A stretch of DNA of 64,000 bases. Source: Sipunculus nudus. Its lineage: Eukaryota > Annelida > Sipuncula > Golfingiida > Sipunculidae. The notes beneath the pieces were generated by a model. That model was not told the DNA's origin, searched no databases, and worked only from the letters and a program-made list of their open reading frames with translations. This document shows, piece by piece, positions 43,659 through 55,049 of this stretch (its first letter is position 1; every line of letters begins with the position of its first letter). The DNA lies in contig CM049322.1 in the NCBI GenBank assembly GCA_026874595.1, positions 30,319,340 through 30,383,339 on the forward strand, read 5' to 3'. The translations under genes were made by a program, and so were the position numbers.

Positions 43659-45784
43659 TAGAAACAATGTATCTTCAAAAACACAGTTTTGACTTGAAAC
43701 AAAGCATCTCCAAAGTATCTTCAAAAACACAGTTTTGGCTTGAAACAAAGCATCTCCTTCACAAAAACAGTTCCTAGGTTAGAAACAAAGCATCTTCTAC
43801 CTTAACACAGTTCCTTTGCTAGAAACAAAGCATCTTCTACCTAAACACAGTTCCTTGGCTAGAAACAAAGTATCTCCTTCACAAATATAGTTCAATAGCT
43901 AAAAACAACGCATCTTCTACCTAAACACAGTTCAATGGCTAGAAACAAAGCATCTCCTTCACAGACACAGTTCCTTCGCTAGAAACATAGTATCTTCTTC
44001 ACAAATATAGTTCAATAGCTAAAAATAAAGCATCTCCTTCACAAATATAGTTCCTTGGCTATAAACAAAGCATCTTCTACCTAAGCACAGTTCCTTGGCT
44101 AGAAACAAAGTATCACCTTCACAAAAACAGTTCCTTCACAAATATAGTTCAATAGCTAGAAACAAAGCATTTCCTTCACAAACACAGTTCCTTGGCTAGA
44201 AACAAAGGATCTCCTTCACAAAAACAGTTCCTTCACAAATATAGTTCAATAGCTAGAAACAAAGCATTTCCTTCACAAACACAGTTCCTTGGCTAGAAAC
44301 AAAGGATCTCCTTCACAAAAACAGTTCCTTGGCTAGAAACAAAGAATCTTCTACCAAAACACAGTGCCTTGGCTAGAAACAAAGTATCTCCTTCACAAAT
44401 ATAGTTCTATAGCTAGAAACAATGCATCTCCTTCACAAACACAGTTCCATGGCTAGGAACAAAGCATCTCCTTCGAAGACACAGTTCCTTGGCTAGAAAC
44501 AAACTATTTTCTTCACAAACATAGTTCAATAGCTAGAAACAAAGCATCTCCTTCACAAACACAGTTCCTTGGCTAGAAACAAAGAATCTTCTACCTAAAC
44601 ACAGTTCCTTGGCTAGAAACAAAGTATCTCCTTCACAAATATAGTTCAATAGCTAGAAACAAAGAACCTCCTTCACAAACACAGTTCCTTGGCTAAAACA
44701 AAGCATCTTCTACCCAAACACTGGTCCTTGGCTAGAAACAATGTATCTTCAAAAACACAGTTCCATGGCTCGAAACAAAGCATCTCCTTCACAAAAACAG
44801 TTCCTTGGCCAGAAACATAGCATCTTCTACCTTAACACAGTGCCTTTGCTAGAAACAAAGCATCTTCTACCTAAACACAGTTCCTTGGCTAGAAACAAGG
44901 TATCTCCTTCACAAATATAGTTCAATAGCTAAAAATAAAGCATCTTCTACCTAAACACAGTTCCTTGGCTAGAAACAAAGTATCTCCTTCACAAATATAG
45001 TTCAATAGCTAAAAATAAAGCATCTTCTACCTAAACACAGTTCCTTGGCTAGAAACAATGTATCTTCAAAAACACAGTTGTATGGCTAGAAACAAAGCAT
45101 CTCCTTCACAAGGACAGTTCCTTTGCTAGAAACAAAGCGTCTTCTTCACAGACACAGTTCCTAAGCTAGAAACAAAGTATCTTTTTTCAAAATATAGTTC
45201 AATAGCTAGAAACAAAGCATCTTCTTCAGAAACACAGTTTCTTTGCTAGAAACAAAGTATCTACTTCACAAACACAGTTCCTTGGCTAGAAACAAAGTAT
45301 CTTCTTCACAAATATAAATCAACAGCTAGAAACAAAGCATCTTCTGCCTAAACACAGTTCCTTGGCTAGAAACAAAGGATCTCCTTCACAAAAACAGTTC
45401 CTTGGCTAGAAACAAAGCATCTCCTTCACAAATATAGTTCAATAGCTAGAAACAAAGGATTTCCTTCACAAACACAGTTCCTTGGCTAGAAACAAAGGAT
45501 CTCCTTCACAAAAGCAGTTCCTTGGCTAGAAACAAAGCATCTTCTACCTAAACACAGTTCCTTGGCTAGAAACAAAGTATCTCCTTCACAAATATAGTTC
45601 AATAGCTAGAAACAATGCATCTCCTTCACAAACACAGTTCCATGGCTAGAAACAAAACATCTTCTACCTGAACACAGTTCCTTGACTAGAAACAAAGTAT
45701 CTCCTTCACAAATATAGTTCAACAGCTAGCAACAAAGCATCTCCTTCTCAAACACAGTTCAATGGCTAGAAACAAAGCATCTCT
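43659..45784 (+). repeat. 40-bp minisatellite array (~53 units)
   Basis: Consensus unit: AGAAACAAAGCATCTCCTTC followed by ACAAACACAGTTCCTTGGCT, with variants (CTTCTACCTAAACACAG, ACAAATATAGTTCAATAGCT). Two or three unit types alternate, giving 80- to 120-bp higher-order periods. It is non-coding and flanked by related GAGCTTATGCGATG segments. Confidence 0.95.
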
Positions 45785-47539
45785 ATTTTTTTATATTTAA
45801 CGGATTTGTTAATTTTCTAACTGTATTTTCTAAGATTTTTAGGGACAACGCTAAAAGAGATTTAAAAATCTTCTCCGAAACTGTCCAAGCAAATTGTCCA
45901 ATATTTAACAGAAATTATCCCTGGAACAATCTCTCTCAAGTTTGTTTGAATGGTTCCAGTTCGGAGATTTTTGGCCGAGTTACAGAAGGTTAAACTTAGT
46001 CATCTGTCCAAAAACGCACACTAAAATTAAAATGATCTCAGAAACTTCTGGAGCTTGCATCACCAAATGTTATGCAAATGTTTTTTCACATAAGTCATAT
46101 CTTAAATTGAGGTATTGGTGGCGCCACTAACATTGACCTTTTTTTACAAGCAAAAATGTAATTTTAGACTCTTCTAGCCTATGCAGTTTTATGATGAAAC
46201 TGTTAAGCTGATTGGTTTAAACTTTACAAGAATTATTCAATGGTAGGAATCTGTCAGTTTTATAAGAATAGATAAGATAAATGCAGCTTTTGCCAGTGTA
46301 GCCAATTGGAAAAGGCTTTTAATGTTTGAAAACAGATTTGACATGCCACGTTTCAACATGCCAAGTCAGGAGGTCACTCAGTTCAACCAGGTGAGGTCCA
46401 GACATCACCGTGGCAACTGACCTGGCTCTGTCTGGTGTCTAGAAAGTCTACACCTCTAGACACATCGTCTAGACTCATAATGCCCAGATTAGAACTAGTG
46501 GAACTATATCTTAAACTCTATGAAAAAAAAAACTTGGTTTGCATTTATAGCAAATCTGTGAGCTTATGCGATGGTGTGCCGTCATCCGTCGTGCGTCATA
46601 GCTATCTCAAAAAGGGCAGGAGCTAGCATCACCATGACATTAGTCATCTAAAAAATTCTATCGGGATTTGCTTATTTCTTGGCTAAACATTTAAAAATGT
46701 TCTTCTCGGAAACCATGCTGCCAAATTGCGCGTTCATCCGTCCCAATAATCCCTCGCAAAAAAAAAGAAAAGAAAACATATCCGAAATATCCTGACTGAT
46801 ACATCCTAGTTTTAAAATGTCCTAGGCCGAAAAATGCAGGCCCAAAACGTCCATTTTGCTGAAATCATAATGACTAAGGTAGATATGCAGGTCATAAGAG
46901 GATTAACATTAATTATAAAAAATAAACCTCCATTCATTCCCAAACTTTGTACAGGTTCGCATTAGACCTGTATGCCTTGTTTTGGGAGCATTTTAATTCA
47001 GTTAATAAATAAAATGTATCACATTATTCCTTGTTTTATAATTTACAGGTGTTCATATATTTCAATGATTCTTTTATGCACATATCACTGTCACATAGCT
47101 GAAATAATGATAAAATTGTAGGAAATGGTTTTAAAATCATAATCGATGGTTAAAAAATAAAAACAGCTGATGATCGATAATTTAATCGATTATTTTATGT
47201 ACTTTCTATGTTACCGTGTAATCTACTGTTTACTAGTACCATAAATATTGACCCCAGTAAATAGTCTGACTTGTACATCACAATTCATAATGAAACAATC
47301 CATTCACTTGTAGCCAAGTCCAACTTGCCGACGAACGATTGTTGGCTGCCGCAAGGTTCTGTTTTGATGCTGTTCGCTATACATTGTTATTTTGTAATCG
47401 CACATCTCTGACAGGATTCTTTGCATATGCATGCAAAATCATATTAAGCGATTATGCAAAATGCAATCGATTCATTTATTTTGGAAAAAAGACCAGTCAT
47501 CAATCGATTAATCGGAACACCACTGTATTACACAGTGAA
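45785..47539. other. Dispersed-repeat DNA without a gene
   Basis: 46550-46640 is a diverged copy of 43523-43640. No coding region is supported. Confidence 0.5.
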
Positions 47540-47640
47540 AACAGAAAAGTGGTAAAACGGTTTGCGTTCCTTGCTGGCACCTGGTGACCCGGGTTCAATC
47601 CCGAGTGGCTATGAGAGCGAGTTGTAGTGCATGGCCTGTC
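47540..47640 (+). repeat. tRNA-like SINE head candidate
   Basis: AGTGGTAAAACGGTTTGCG (weak A-box) followed by GGGTTCAATCCCGAG (B-box) on the plus strand, then GC-richer non-tRNA sequence to about 47710. It is consistent with a tRNA-derived SINE. No TSD was found. Confidence 0.35.
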
Positions 47641-47710
47641 CAGGTCCCCCTGTTTCCTCCCCCCTAACAGATTTCCGCACGCCACCATCCTTGCCATGGA
47701 GAATGCCTTG

Positions 47711-48325
47711 TGTTAGTTTTTGTGACCAGTTGTACCATTCATGTAAGATAAAGTGGCAAGTTTGTACATATTATTCTGAAACGGATAAATCATGCTCATG
47801 GTATCAAGAACAAAGAAAAATTGTCCAAAACACATATTGTATTATCTAGGGCTGGTAAAAATTTACTTATATATGATTTTTAAAAAATCAATTTAAATAA
47901 TCCTTTATTGATTTAATCCAACTTTATTTTTATCAACTCCGTAAACAGTTTTTGTAATACAGATCTTTATGATATTACTGTTGAGGGAAATAAATCATAT
48001 ATAAGAAACTATTTAGAAAGTTTTTGCGATTGAAATGTGTCCATTTGCTAACCTAATTTCTGAATTATCATGTGCTGCAACCCTATAATATGCCTGCATA
48101 CTTACATTAATTGGTCCATTAGCAAACTAAATTAAGTTAAATTTAAAAAAAGCCTCACCCTGTAAAATAACTGTATCTACAGCACAAGAAATATGTGTAT
48201 TTGGGACTATACATATATGAAGACAAGTAAACTCAAACATAAACAATGAAACAGGAGAGAAACACATATTTTTGTACGTGCAACACCTGGATTATCTCAA
48301 TTAATAGCACTGTTTTATTTTTATA
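47711..48325. other. AT-rich DNA, nothing seen
   Basis: No ORF, RNA or repeat that I can support. Confidence 0.5.
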
Positions 48326-48329
48326 ACGA

Positions 48330-48980
48330 CAGAAGTACTTGCCCCATATACAGACCCTTCCTGGTACCCTCCATGGGCCAACATGTGTACTCATGTTGTT
48401 CCCACGTCCTAGCCAGCATTGGAACCGGGAGCAAAATGTCACTGGTGCCCACGGGGTTAGCTCATATGGGGCCCATGGATATGTACCAAATGGGTCCCTT
48501 GTTTGCATGCAGTGATAAAACCTCCAAGGACCCATGTGTCTGCCCCTGTTTAGCCCATTGGTAGTAGTTCTTGGGCCCCATATACAGACCCCGCATGGCA
48601 CCCTCCATGGGCCCACATGTGTACACCTGTTGGCCCAACGTCCGAGCCAGCATTGGACCCTGGAGCAAAAAGTCACTGGTGCCCACGGGGTTTGCCCATA
48701 TGGGGCCCATGGACATGTACCACAAGGGTCCCTTGTTTGCATGTAGTGACAAACTATGCAAGGACCCATGTGTCTGCCCCTGTTTAGCCCATTGGTAGCC
48801 ATTCGTGGGCCCCATATACAGGCCCTACCAGGTACCCTCCATGGGCCCACATGTATACCCATGTTGGCCCCACATCCTAGCCAACATTGGACCCGGGGGC
48901 AAAAAGTCACGGGTGCCCACTGGGTTAGCCCATATGGGCTAATGTTACATATTGGTCCCACATGGGTCCCTTGTTTGAAT
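48330..48980. repeat. GC-rich 234-bp tandem repeat, ~2.8 units
   Basis: The CCCCATATACAGRCC landmark recurs at about 48341, 48576 and 48810. Units are rich in short palindromes (GCCCATATGGGC, CATGGGCCCA). Since 234 = 3 x 78, ORFs persist in register on both strands, including a 242-codon minus frame with 78-residue Trp/Gly-rich repeats. Base composition differs sharply from its AT-rich flanks. Confidence 0.9.
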
Positions 48981-49284
48981 GCTATCTGGGTTTTGTCGGA
49001 GTCACTGTGTTGGTCAGAATGAATAATATTACACTATTTTATGATATATTATGTATAACCATGCAAATATGCTTATTCTAAAAATTATTCAGCTATTTTC
49101 CAATGGACAATTACTTATTTGATTTAAAATACTTCTATTTTAGAAAAAAAAGTCAGCTGTGGTTTGGGAAAATCATCAAACTACTAGCTGCACCCGTGTA
49201 AAATCCACGGCTCTATCTGATGCATGTTTTGTAATGAGCTGATAGGAACTAAACGACGCATATTTTAATCCTAGGGTTTTGCAG

Positions 49285-49481
49285 GAACTTTTGTGTTTCA
49301 CTTATATGATATAAAGATTACTTCGGCTAGAATTGTCCAGGAACACCCTTCCCCAAAATATAAACATAGAAAGAAAAATTATTATATTCCAGAAATCACA
49401 CACAAAAAAAATTTTGGAAAGAGACGTCAGGCATATGTACAGGGTGTACGGGTTTTTAAGAGAGAAGTTTTTTCCCAATAA
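49285..49481 (+). CDS. Candidate 3'-terminal exon of an unknown gene
   Basis: TTTTGCAG ends at 49284. The frame then reads GTFVFHLYDIKITSARIV, ending VRVFKREVFSQ, stop at 49481. AATAAA overlaps just after the stop (49480-49485). The protein is Lys/Arg-rich and non-repetitive. I do not recognise it. The poly(A) hexamer directly at the stop gives almost no 3' UTR, which is unusual and lowers confidence. Confidence 0.25.
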
Positions 49482-49485
49482 ACAA

Positions 49486-50044
49486 CATGGGTCCCACAGC
49501 TTCTTTGCTTGGGAAATATGGTAGATATAACGATTGTATAAAGAAGCATTCTACCATGAAATTATATGAAAGATGCTTTGTATTAGTTGAAGCTCAGGCG
49601 ACTTCGTAAAACACGATGTTTATTCTGTGTAGTCAGTTGAGGGTATAGTCTAAGGCATGTTAACAGACACATGCGTTATTTGTATACACATGTACATGTT
49701 GTTGAAGTCTCTTGTACGCGAAAATTATAGCTGCCAATGTGAAAAAGATAGGCCAAGAAAAATATATTCCGACAGTATTGAATTTTTGGTTTAAGTACTG
49801 TAAATTGTGATGGTATAAGCAGATCTGATGCAAAATTGACAACTTTCCCAGAAAAAAACAAAGCAGTTTGATATATTTCGATGAAAGCATTTAGCAAGGA
49901 AACCACTTAAGAAACCACTTCAGCCTTGGTTCGTTGCATTGTCTTTCAGCAAATTAACGCAAAATGTAATATACAGATATTGCTGAAAATTTGTAGAGGG
50001 GTAGATTAAAACTGCATCCGTAATCCATTACATTTTTTGAGGTA
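49486..50044. other. AT-rich DNA, nothing seen
   Basis: No supported feature. Confidence 0.5.
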
Positions 50045-51640
50045 ATCGGAATCAGAACAGAACAGAACAGAGTTTTATTCAGGAAAAAGGCCTCAGGCCC
50101 AAAGTTCCAAACATTTCAACAATAATGCAATCAACTAATTGCATAAATAGTACATAAAGTAGCAGTCTTATTATTAATTAATATATAATGTAACAAACAC
50201 ATGTAACATGACTGCATACCTTAGTACACAATGTATCTATATTGCCATCATCAGTGAGTATGTAACACATACTTTAACAATCTATTATTCTTCGTCTCCT
50301 CAAAAAGGAATAATATACATATGTAGCAACATTCATTATCTCAATATGATTGTCTAAATTGAATAATTTAATAAAATTTTGTTCACTTGGGTAATGTAAG
50401 TCTTGTCTAAAGTATTTTATCCTCAAATCATTAGATAAAATACATTCTTGCATAAAATGAGCTACATCCTCAACAATATTGTATCCATGATGTAAGCAAT
50501 ATTTACAGATCCTCTCTTCATGAGATCTATCATTTTGACGACCTATTCCTATAGCCAATTCATGATTGGAGCATCGAAGTTTAGCAAGTGATGTGCGATG
50601 TTTCTTATTTGGAATACAATATAAATACTTTTCAAGAGTTACCATATATTTAAAAGCATGCACCATAATAATATAATTTACTACACAACTCAATATCATG
50701 ATGCACTATGCCAGTTTTGAATAGCCATGTTTTTTATTTTAATTTCAAATTCTTTCAAAAAATTATTCACATCTCCAACATACGGTGTCATCCAAACATA
50801 TCCAAAACCAGACTCAAATAGCAATGTTCTTACTTGAGATACCCAATTAGATTTACCACTGTTGTCTAAATTCATCAACAAACTGTGCACCTGTTTCTGA
50901 TATCTATGTTCTAGCATATAAAGTAATTTAACCCAATACTTAACACAACGTAATAAACAAGTTACAAACAAAGGAAATCTGCCACAATCTCCTAATGCTG
51001 CTGCATTTTGAGTATTCTGGCCTACATTTAAAATATATTCACAAAATGTGTACTGCACTCTCTCCATAGTTTCTGATTTCTTAAAACCCCATAATTCGCA
51101 TCCATATATTAATACTGGTACTACCATTTGATCAAAAAGATAAAAGAGATATTTAGTACTAACATATTTACATTTTTACTGAATTTTTTGCTCATATATA
51201 CAGCTTTGTTTGCTTGCAAAGCTTGCTGTTGTTGTGTTTTTGACCAGGATAATTTTGCTGAGAAAGTAATACCAGGATATTTATAGTATGGAACCACTTC
51301 TAACTGTTTACCATTTAAATACCATCTTTCAACATTTGTAAAGGACCACCTTTTCTAAATACCATAATTTTAGTTTTATCTGTATCAATTTTAAAACCAT
51401 ATTTTTCACAAATAAATTTGCAAGAGATTAATCTGTTGCTGAAGTCTACCTACAGTATCTGCACAATTAACCATATCATCTGCAAATAATAAAGTCATTA
51501 CATTGGAAAGATTATCATTAACATATATCCCTTTACAATCACTTCTATGTAACATATTACAATACTCATTTATAAATATGGAAAATAATAATGGACTTAC
51601 CAACCTGCAGTAACATGCTGTTTTATAGATAACTGACATT
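50045..51640 (-). pseudogene. Older 5'-truncated LINE of the same family as the 22.8-kb copy
   Basis: Read from 51640 down: RT block B (SPLLFSIFINEY), block C FADD (about 51480), DKTKIMVF-like sequence after a frame change, VPVLIYGCELWGF, LGDCGRFPLFV, SGFGYVWM, then after another frame change KYLYCIPNKKHRTSLAKLRC and a C-terminal CKYC-x12-H-x4-C with the same spacing as the intact copy. The 3' end has a GGCCTGAGGCC hairpin, AATAAA and a (CTGTT)n tail. Relative to 22853-25021 it is clearly diverged and has at least two frameshifts. The RT N-terminal blocks are missing. Confidence 0.88.
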
Positions 51641-53319
51641 ACGGTAGGCTTTATACATATTTTTTTAGAATGAAAATATCAGATTTGCAAATAAAGAATA
51701 CTTGTACATTTACTCTCTATTTGTGTACCCTTTCAGGAGAATATTTTTTTTTTGGGTTAAGAACGCCATATAATCAAGATAAAGCGAATTATGAATACAT
51801 TTAATTTGTGAAAATTGTCATTTAAACACTTAATTTGCATATTTTTTTGCATATATTAGAGTATGCAAATTATGTTGTGTCAGAGAACATTTCATTCAAG
51901 AACATCCTTCCAATTTTCTGCATTTTATTGTTTATTTCAACTTCTTATGTTAAATTTCACCAGAGCTAAGGATATCTGTTTGAAAAAAACCTTAATGTAA
52001 ATAACATGATTGCATGATTAATGAAGGCTACCATGGAAACTAGCTCACATTTTACACAATGGTACCACCCTGGTACTTTAATCATGCTTTTTTTTTTAAT
52101 CAGGAGCCCAAAATATGATTGAATATCATCCAAGCAGCATTTATCTCTCTTTTTGTGCTGAACGGCCAGGCTTTTAGTCTACCTGTTTGAAAGGTAGTAC
52201 CTCAGATGCGGAAAATGCATATTTTTGCGGCTATATTTAAATCAAGTTGGCGGCCTCCATGCAGAGGGCGCGAATTTTGGGTCTATTTTTTAAAGATGCC
52301 TAATGGGGCAGTAGTATCAATGTGTAAAGTTTCATGCTTTCTGCAAAATCTGAGCAATTCTTGTGCTTAGCCGCTGGACTACTTTAATAAACCAGCAAAC
52401 AGAGGAATAAGAACATATCTGTGTGTTTTCAGTGTAGCATTACATGTAACATATGTATAAAGGTACTTTGTTCTATATATTTACTTTTTTCTCTTAATTT
52501 AAAAAAAAATCTCTGGCATTATTTATTATTTGTGAAATACTCATTGTCTATAAAAACAAATTTTTCAAGTCACAGATAATTATTTAATGCATGTTGAATA
52601 TACCAAATGAGAAAAACTCATAATTCGAATATATTAAATTAACACGTTCTTTACTTTAAAGCTACTTTTAAAAAATTGTAATCGTAAAATGTTCCCCTTT
52701 TCCGCATTATTTGATACTAGAGCATCATTAATCGGTACTATTAATGGTTGTTAACAATAAAATAAAAAGATTGTGTCATTTTCTTTGTAATCATTTCTCA
52801 GGAAATAAGTCAAATATTTAAATCACCCTTTCAGTTGAGTGCACATGTGTAATATATCGTGAAGAAATTAGGTGGATAAAGAATTAATTAAAAAATATTA
52901 TTTTATACATTTTGATTGCATTGAATGTAAGCTTATTAAAAAGTAATTATTAAAAAAATATCTGTAATACGGTTCAAATAACTGGGTTTCAGGGACATGA
53001 AAGAATAACAAATATATTTAATTATCTACAACTTAAAAATATAATTTCCTAGGACAGGATATGTAACATATATTCTATACAAAGAATATCCAACAATATT
53101 CAATAATATAATATTAAATAATATAGGATCCAACGATATCATATAATTGAAGCACTCAAGCGTAATATACACTGAAAATACTTCTATTGTTACAGGTATC
53201 TCGTTTATTGTGTGCAGCAGTCTTACATGTGTCAGGTAGCGCTAACATTGTCCGTTGCCATGGGAGACGCGCGAGCTGGCCCGGCCCACGTATGGGGTCT
53301 GACGTGAAGAAACACAGCG
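51641..53319. other. AT-rich DNA without a gene
   Basis: About 1.7 kb, mostly AT-rich. A GC-richer patch at 53190-53340 abuts the tandem repeat. No ORF of interest. Confidence 0.5.
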
Positions 53320-53900
53320 TTGTTTTCACCATCCTGTAGCCCAGGAAGTTATCTACAGATTGACGTGTGTTTAAATTTCGCCCATCCCGTAGGCAATGAG
53401 GCACAGCCTAATAATTTGTTCAATGTATTACTATATATTTAAAAAAATGGCAAATTTAAAAAAAAAGATATCTCACTTGAAACGAAATGTACCTCTCTAC
53501 AGTTTTCACCATCCTGTGCCCAGGAAGTTATCTACAGATTGAGGTGTGCTTTAATTTCTCCCATCCCATAGGGATGAGGTACAGCCTGATAATTTTTTTT
53601 TCAATGTTTTAATATATATATTTCAAATAATATGCACACTTTTAAAAAGATATCTCACTTGAAATGAAATGTACCTCTCCAGAGTTATCACCATCCTGTA
53701 GCCCAGGAAGTTATCTACAGATTGACGTGTGGTTTAATTTCGCACATCCCGTAGTCAATGAGGCACAGCCTGATAAATTGTTCAATGTCTTAATATATAT
53801 ATATTTCAAATACTTTGCACACTTTGAAAAAAGATATCTCACTTAAAACGAAATGTACCTCTCCTGAATTTTCGCCATCCTGTGGCCAAGGAAATTATCA
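53320..53900. repeat. ~183-bp tandem repeat, ~3.3 units
   Basis: CACCATCCTGTAGCCCAGG recurs, slightly varied, at about 53327, 53507, 53688 and 53872. Each of the first three units ends with AAAAGATATCTCACTTGAAA-type sequence. Non-coding. Confidence 0.85.
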
Positions 53901-54072
53901 ATAGAATGAGTTGTAGAACTTCTGCATGGTTATTATAATTTCATATTTTGTCATAACATGGAAATAACTTTGATTATTAATCATGATTTGTCATGTGTTA
54001 CATAATAAACAGTTCATAATAACTTGTATATAGAAAGATGTTGAATGGCCATACTGGAATACAAGGACAAGA

Positions 54073-54185
54073 ATACACAGAAAAAGTCGGATCACCCCGT
54101 ATGGGAATCGAACCCATGACCCTCCGATTGCCGGTCGTCTGCTCTACCACTGAGCTAACAGGGATCCCCAACTTCCTCTGTGTAT
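54073..54185 (-). ncRNA. tRNA-like RNA with an extended acceptor stem, unit 1
   Basis: The core (54094-54164) has a perfect A box (TTAGCTCAGTGGTAGAGC) and B box (GGGTTCGATTCCC), a T stem ATGGG/CCCAT, a D stem GCTC/GAGC and an acceptor TCCCTGT/ACGGGGT with 6 of 7 pairs. The anticodon arm is poor: about 3 pairs, loop CCGGCAA, C instead of U at position 33. Beyond the acceptor, after a 2-nt mismatch, sequences at 54073-54091 and 54167-54185 form about 19 consecutive pairs including G-U. Intact Pol III promoter boxes suggest it can be transcribed. It is not a canonical tRNA. Confidence 0.6.
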
Positions 54186-54377
54186 CAGCACACTTTCATA
54201 GGAACCAGCGAAGTGACGTCACTACTGTGACTGGTATTATACATACTACATGTGTCGACACGGCGACTTTGCATGCAGCAGTGATAAACTGATGGCCTTT
54301 TATGGTGTGCATCAAATATTATATAGAAAGATGTTGAATGGCCATACTGGTCCATCTCATGGAGATATAGAACAAGA

Positions 54378-54490
54378 ATACACAGAAAAAGTCGGATCAC
54401 CCCGTATGGGAATCGAACCCATGACCCTCCGATTGCCGGTCGTCTGCTCTACCACTGAGCTAACAGGGATCCCCAACTTCCTCTGTGTAT
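54378..54490 (-). ncRNA. tRNA-like RNA with an extended acceptor stem, unit 2
   Basis: Same sequence as unit 1, 305 bp downstream, with core at 54399-54469. The same long extra stem is kept. Confidence 0.6.
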
Positions 54491-54561
54491 CAGCACACTT
54501 TCATAGGAACCAGCGAAGTGACGTCACTACTGTGACTGGTATTATACATAATAACTTGTAT

Positions 54562-55049
54562 GCTTATTAACCCTTTACTGTTTATATTTATTTCAGATTT
54601 CAGACAAATTCTGACACTATTTATATTTACACTTACAGCCATATCTTTTCAAGCTTTTTTTGTATCTTTATCAAATTTTCAACAGTTCACACTAAGAGGG
54701 CTTGCTGAAGATTATTGAAAATCATTGAAACTTAGAAATAATATGCAATATTTTTGCCCTGAAAGAATCTATACATATCATGGCATTCTAGTTGCCCATT
54801 TTGAGTGCTCTTTAGTGGCTTGTAAACAGTAAAGGGTTAAACGTATTTATAAGCCGTCCAGCAGGCGGGAACGCACACTATAATTAACGGATGTAAATGG
54901 AGCGAAAGTGGAGAACGGCCAGTATCCGGTTCTCTTGCACCAACTTCCACGACGTTACATTGTCTTCGCTTCATGATGACCCGTGCGATTCGAGGCTAAA
55001 ATAAGATCAGGGGTGGAGGCCGCAACATCCAGGTACTGTACTTTATTTT
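54562..55049. other. Unassigned DNA
   Basis: No gene. An inverted word pair (TAACCCTTTACTGTTTA near 54570 and TAAACAGTAAAGGGTTAA near 54823-54840) bounds a 270-bp segment and may mark a small MITE. Confidence 0.5.

Larger units (their letters stand above)
54015..54561 (-). mobile_element. Dimeric SINE-like insertion with two tRNA-like units
   Basis: CATAATAACTTGTAT occurs at 54015-54029 and 54547-54561 and reads as a 12-15 bp target duplication around the whole insert. Inside are two direct copies of a ~220-bp monomer (starting TAGAAAGATGTTGAATGGCC at 54031 and 54324), joined by a ~75-bp linker. Each monomer holds one tRNA-like unit on the minus strand. Confidence 0.75.

Noticed and set aside
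43659-45784. Regularly spaced short repeats resembling a CRISPR array
   Set aside because: Contiguous 40-bp degenerate units without unique spacers, in eukaryotic DNA; a minisatellite.
48233-48961. 242-codon minus-strand ORF and opposing plus ORFs
   Set aside because: Explained by a 234-bp GC-rich tandem repeat whose length is a multiple of three.
54094-54469. Two canonical tRNA genes
   Set aside because: Anticodon stem is largely unpaired, position 33 is C, and both lie in a dimeric repeat with a TSD. Annotated as tRNA-like instead.
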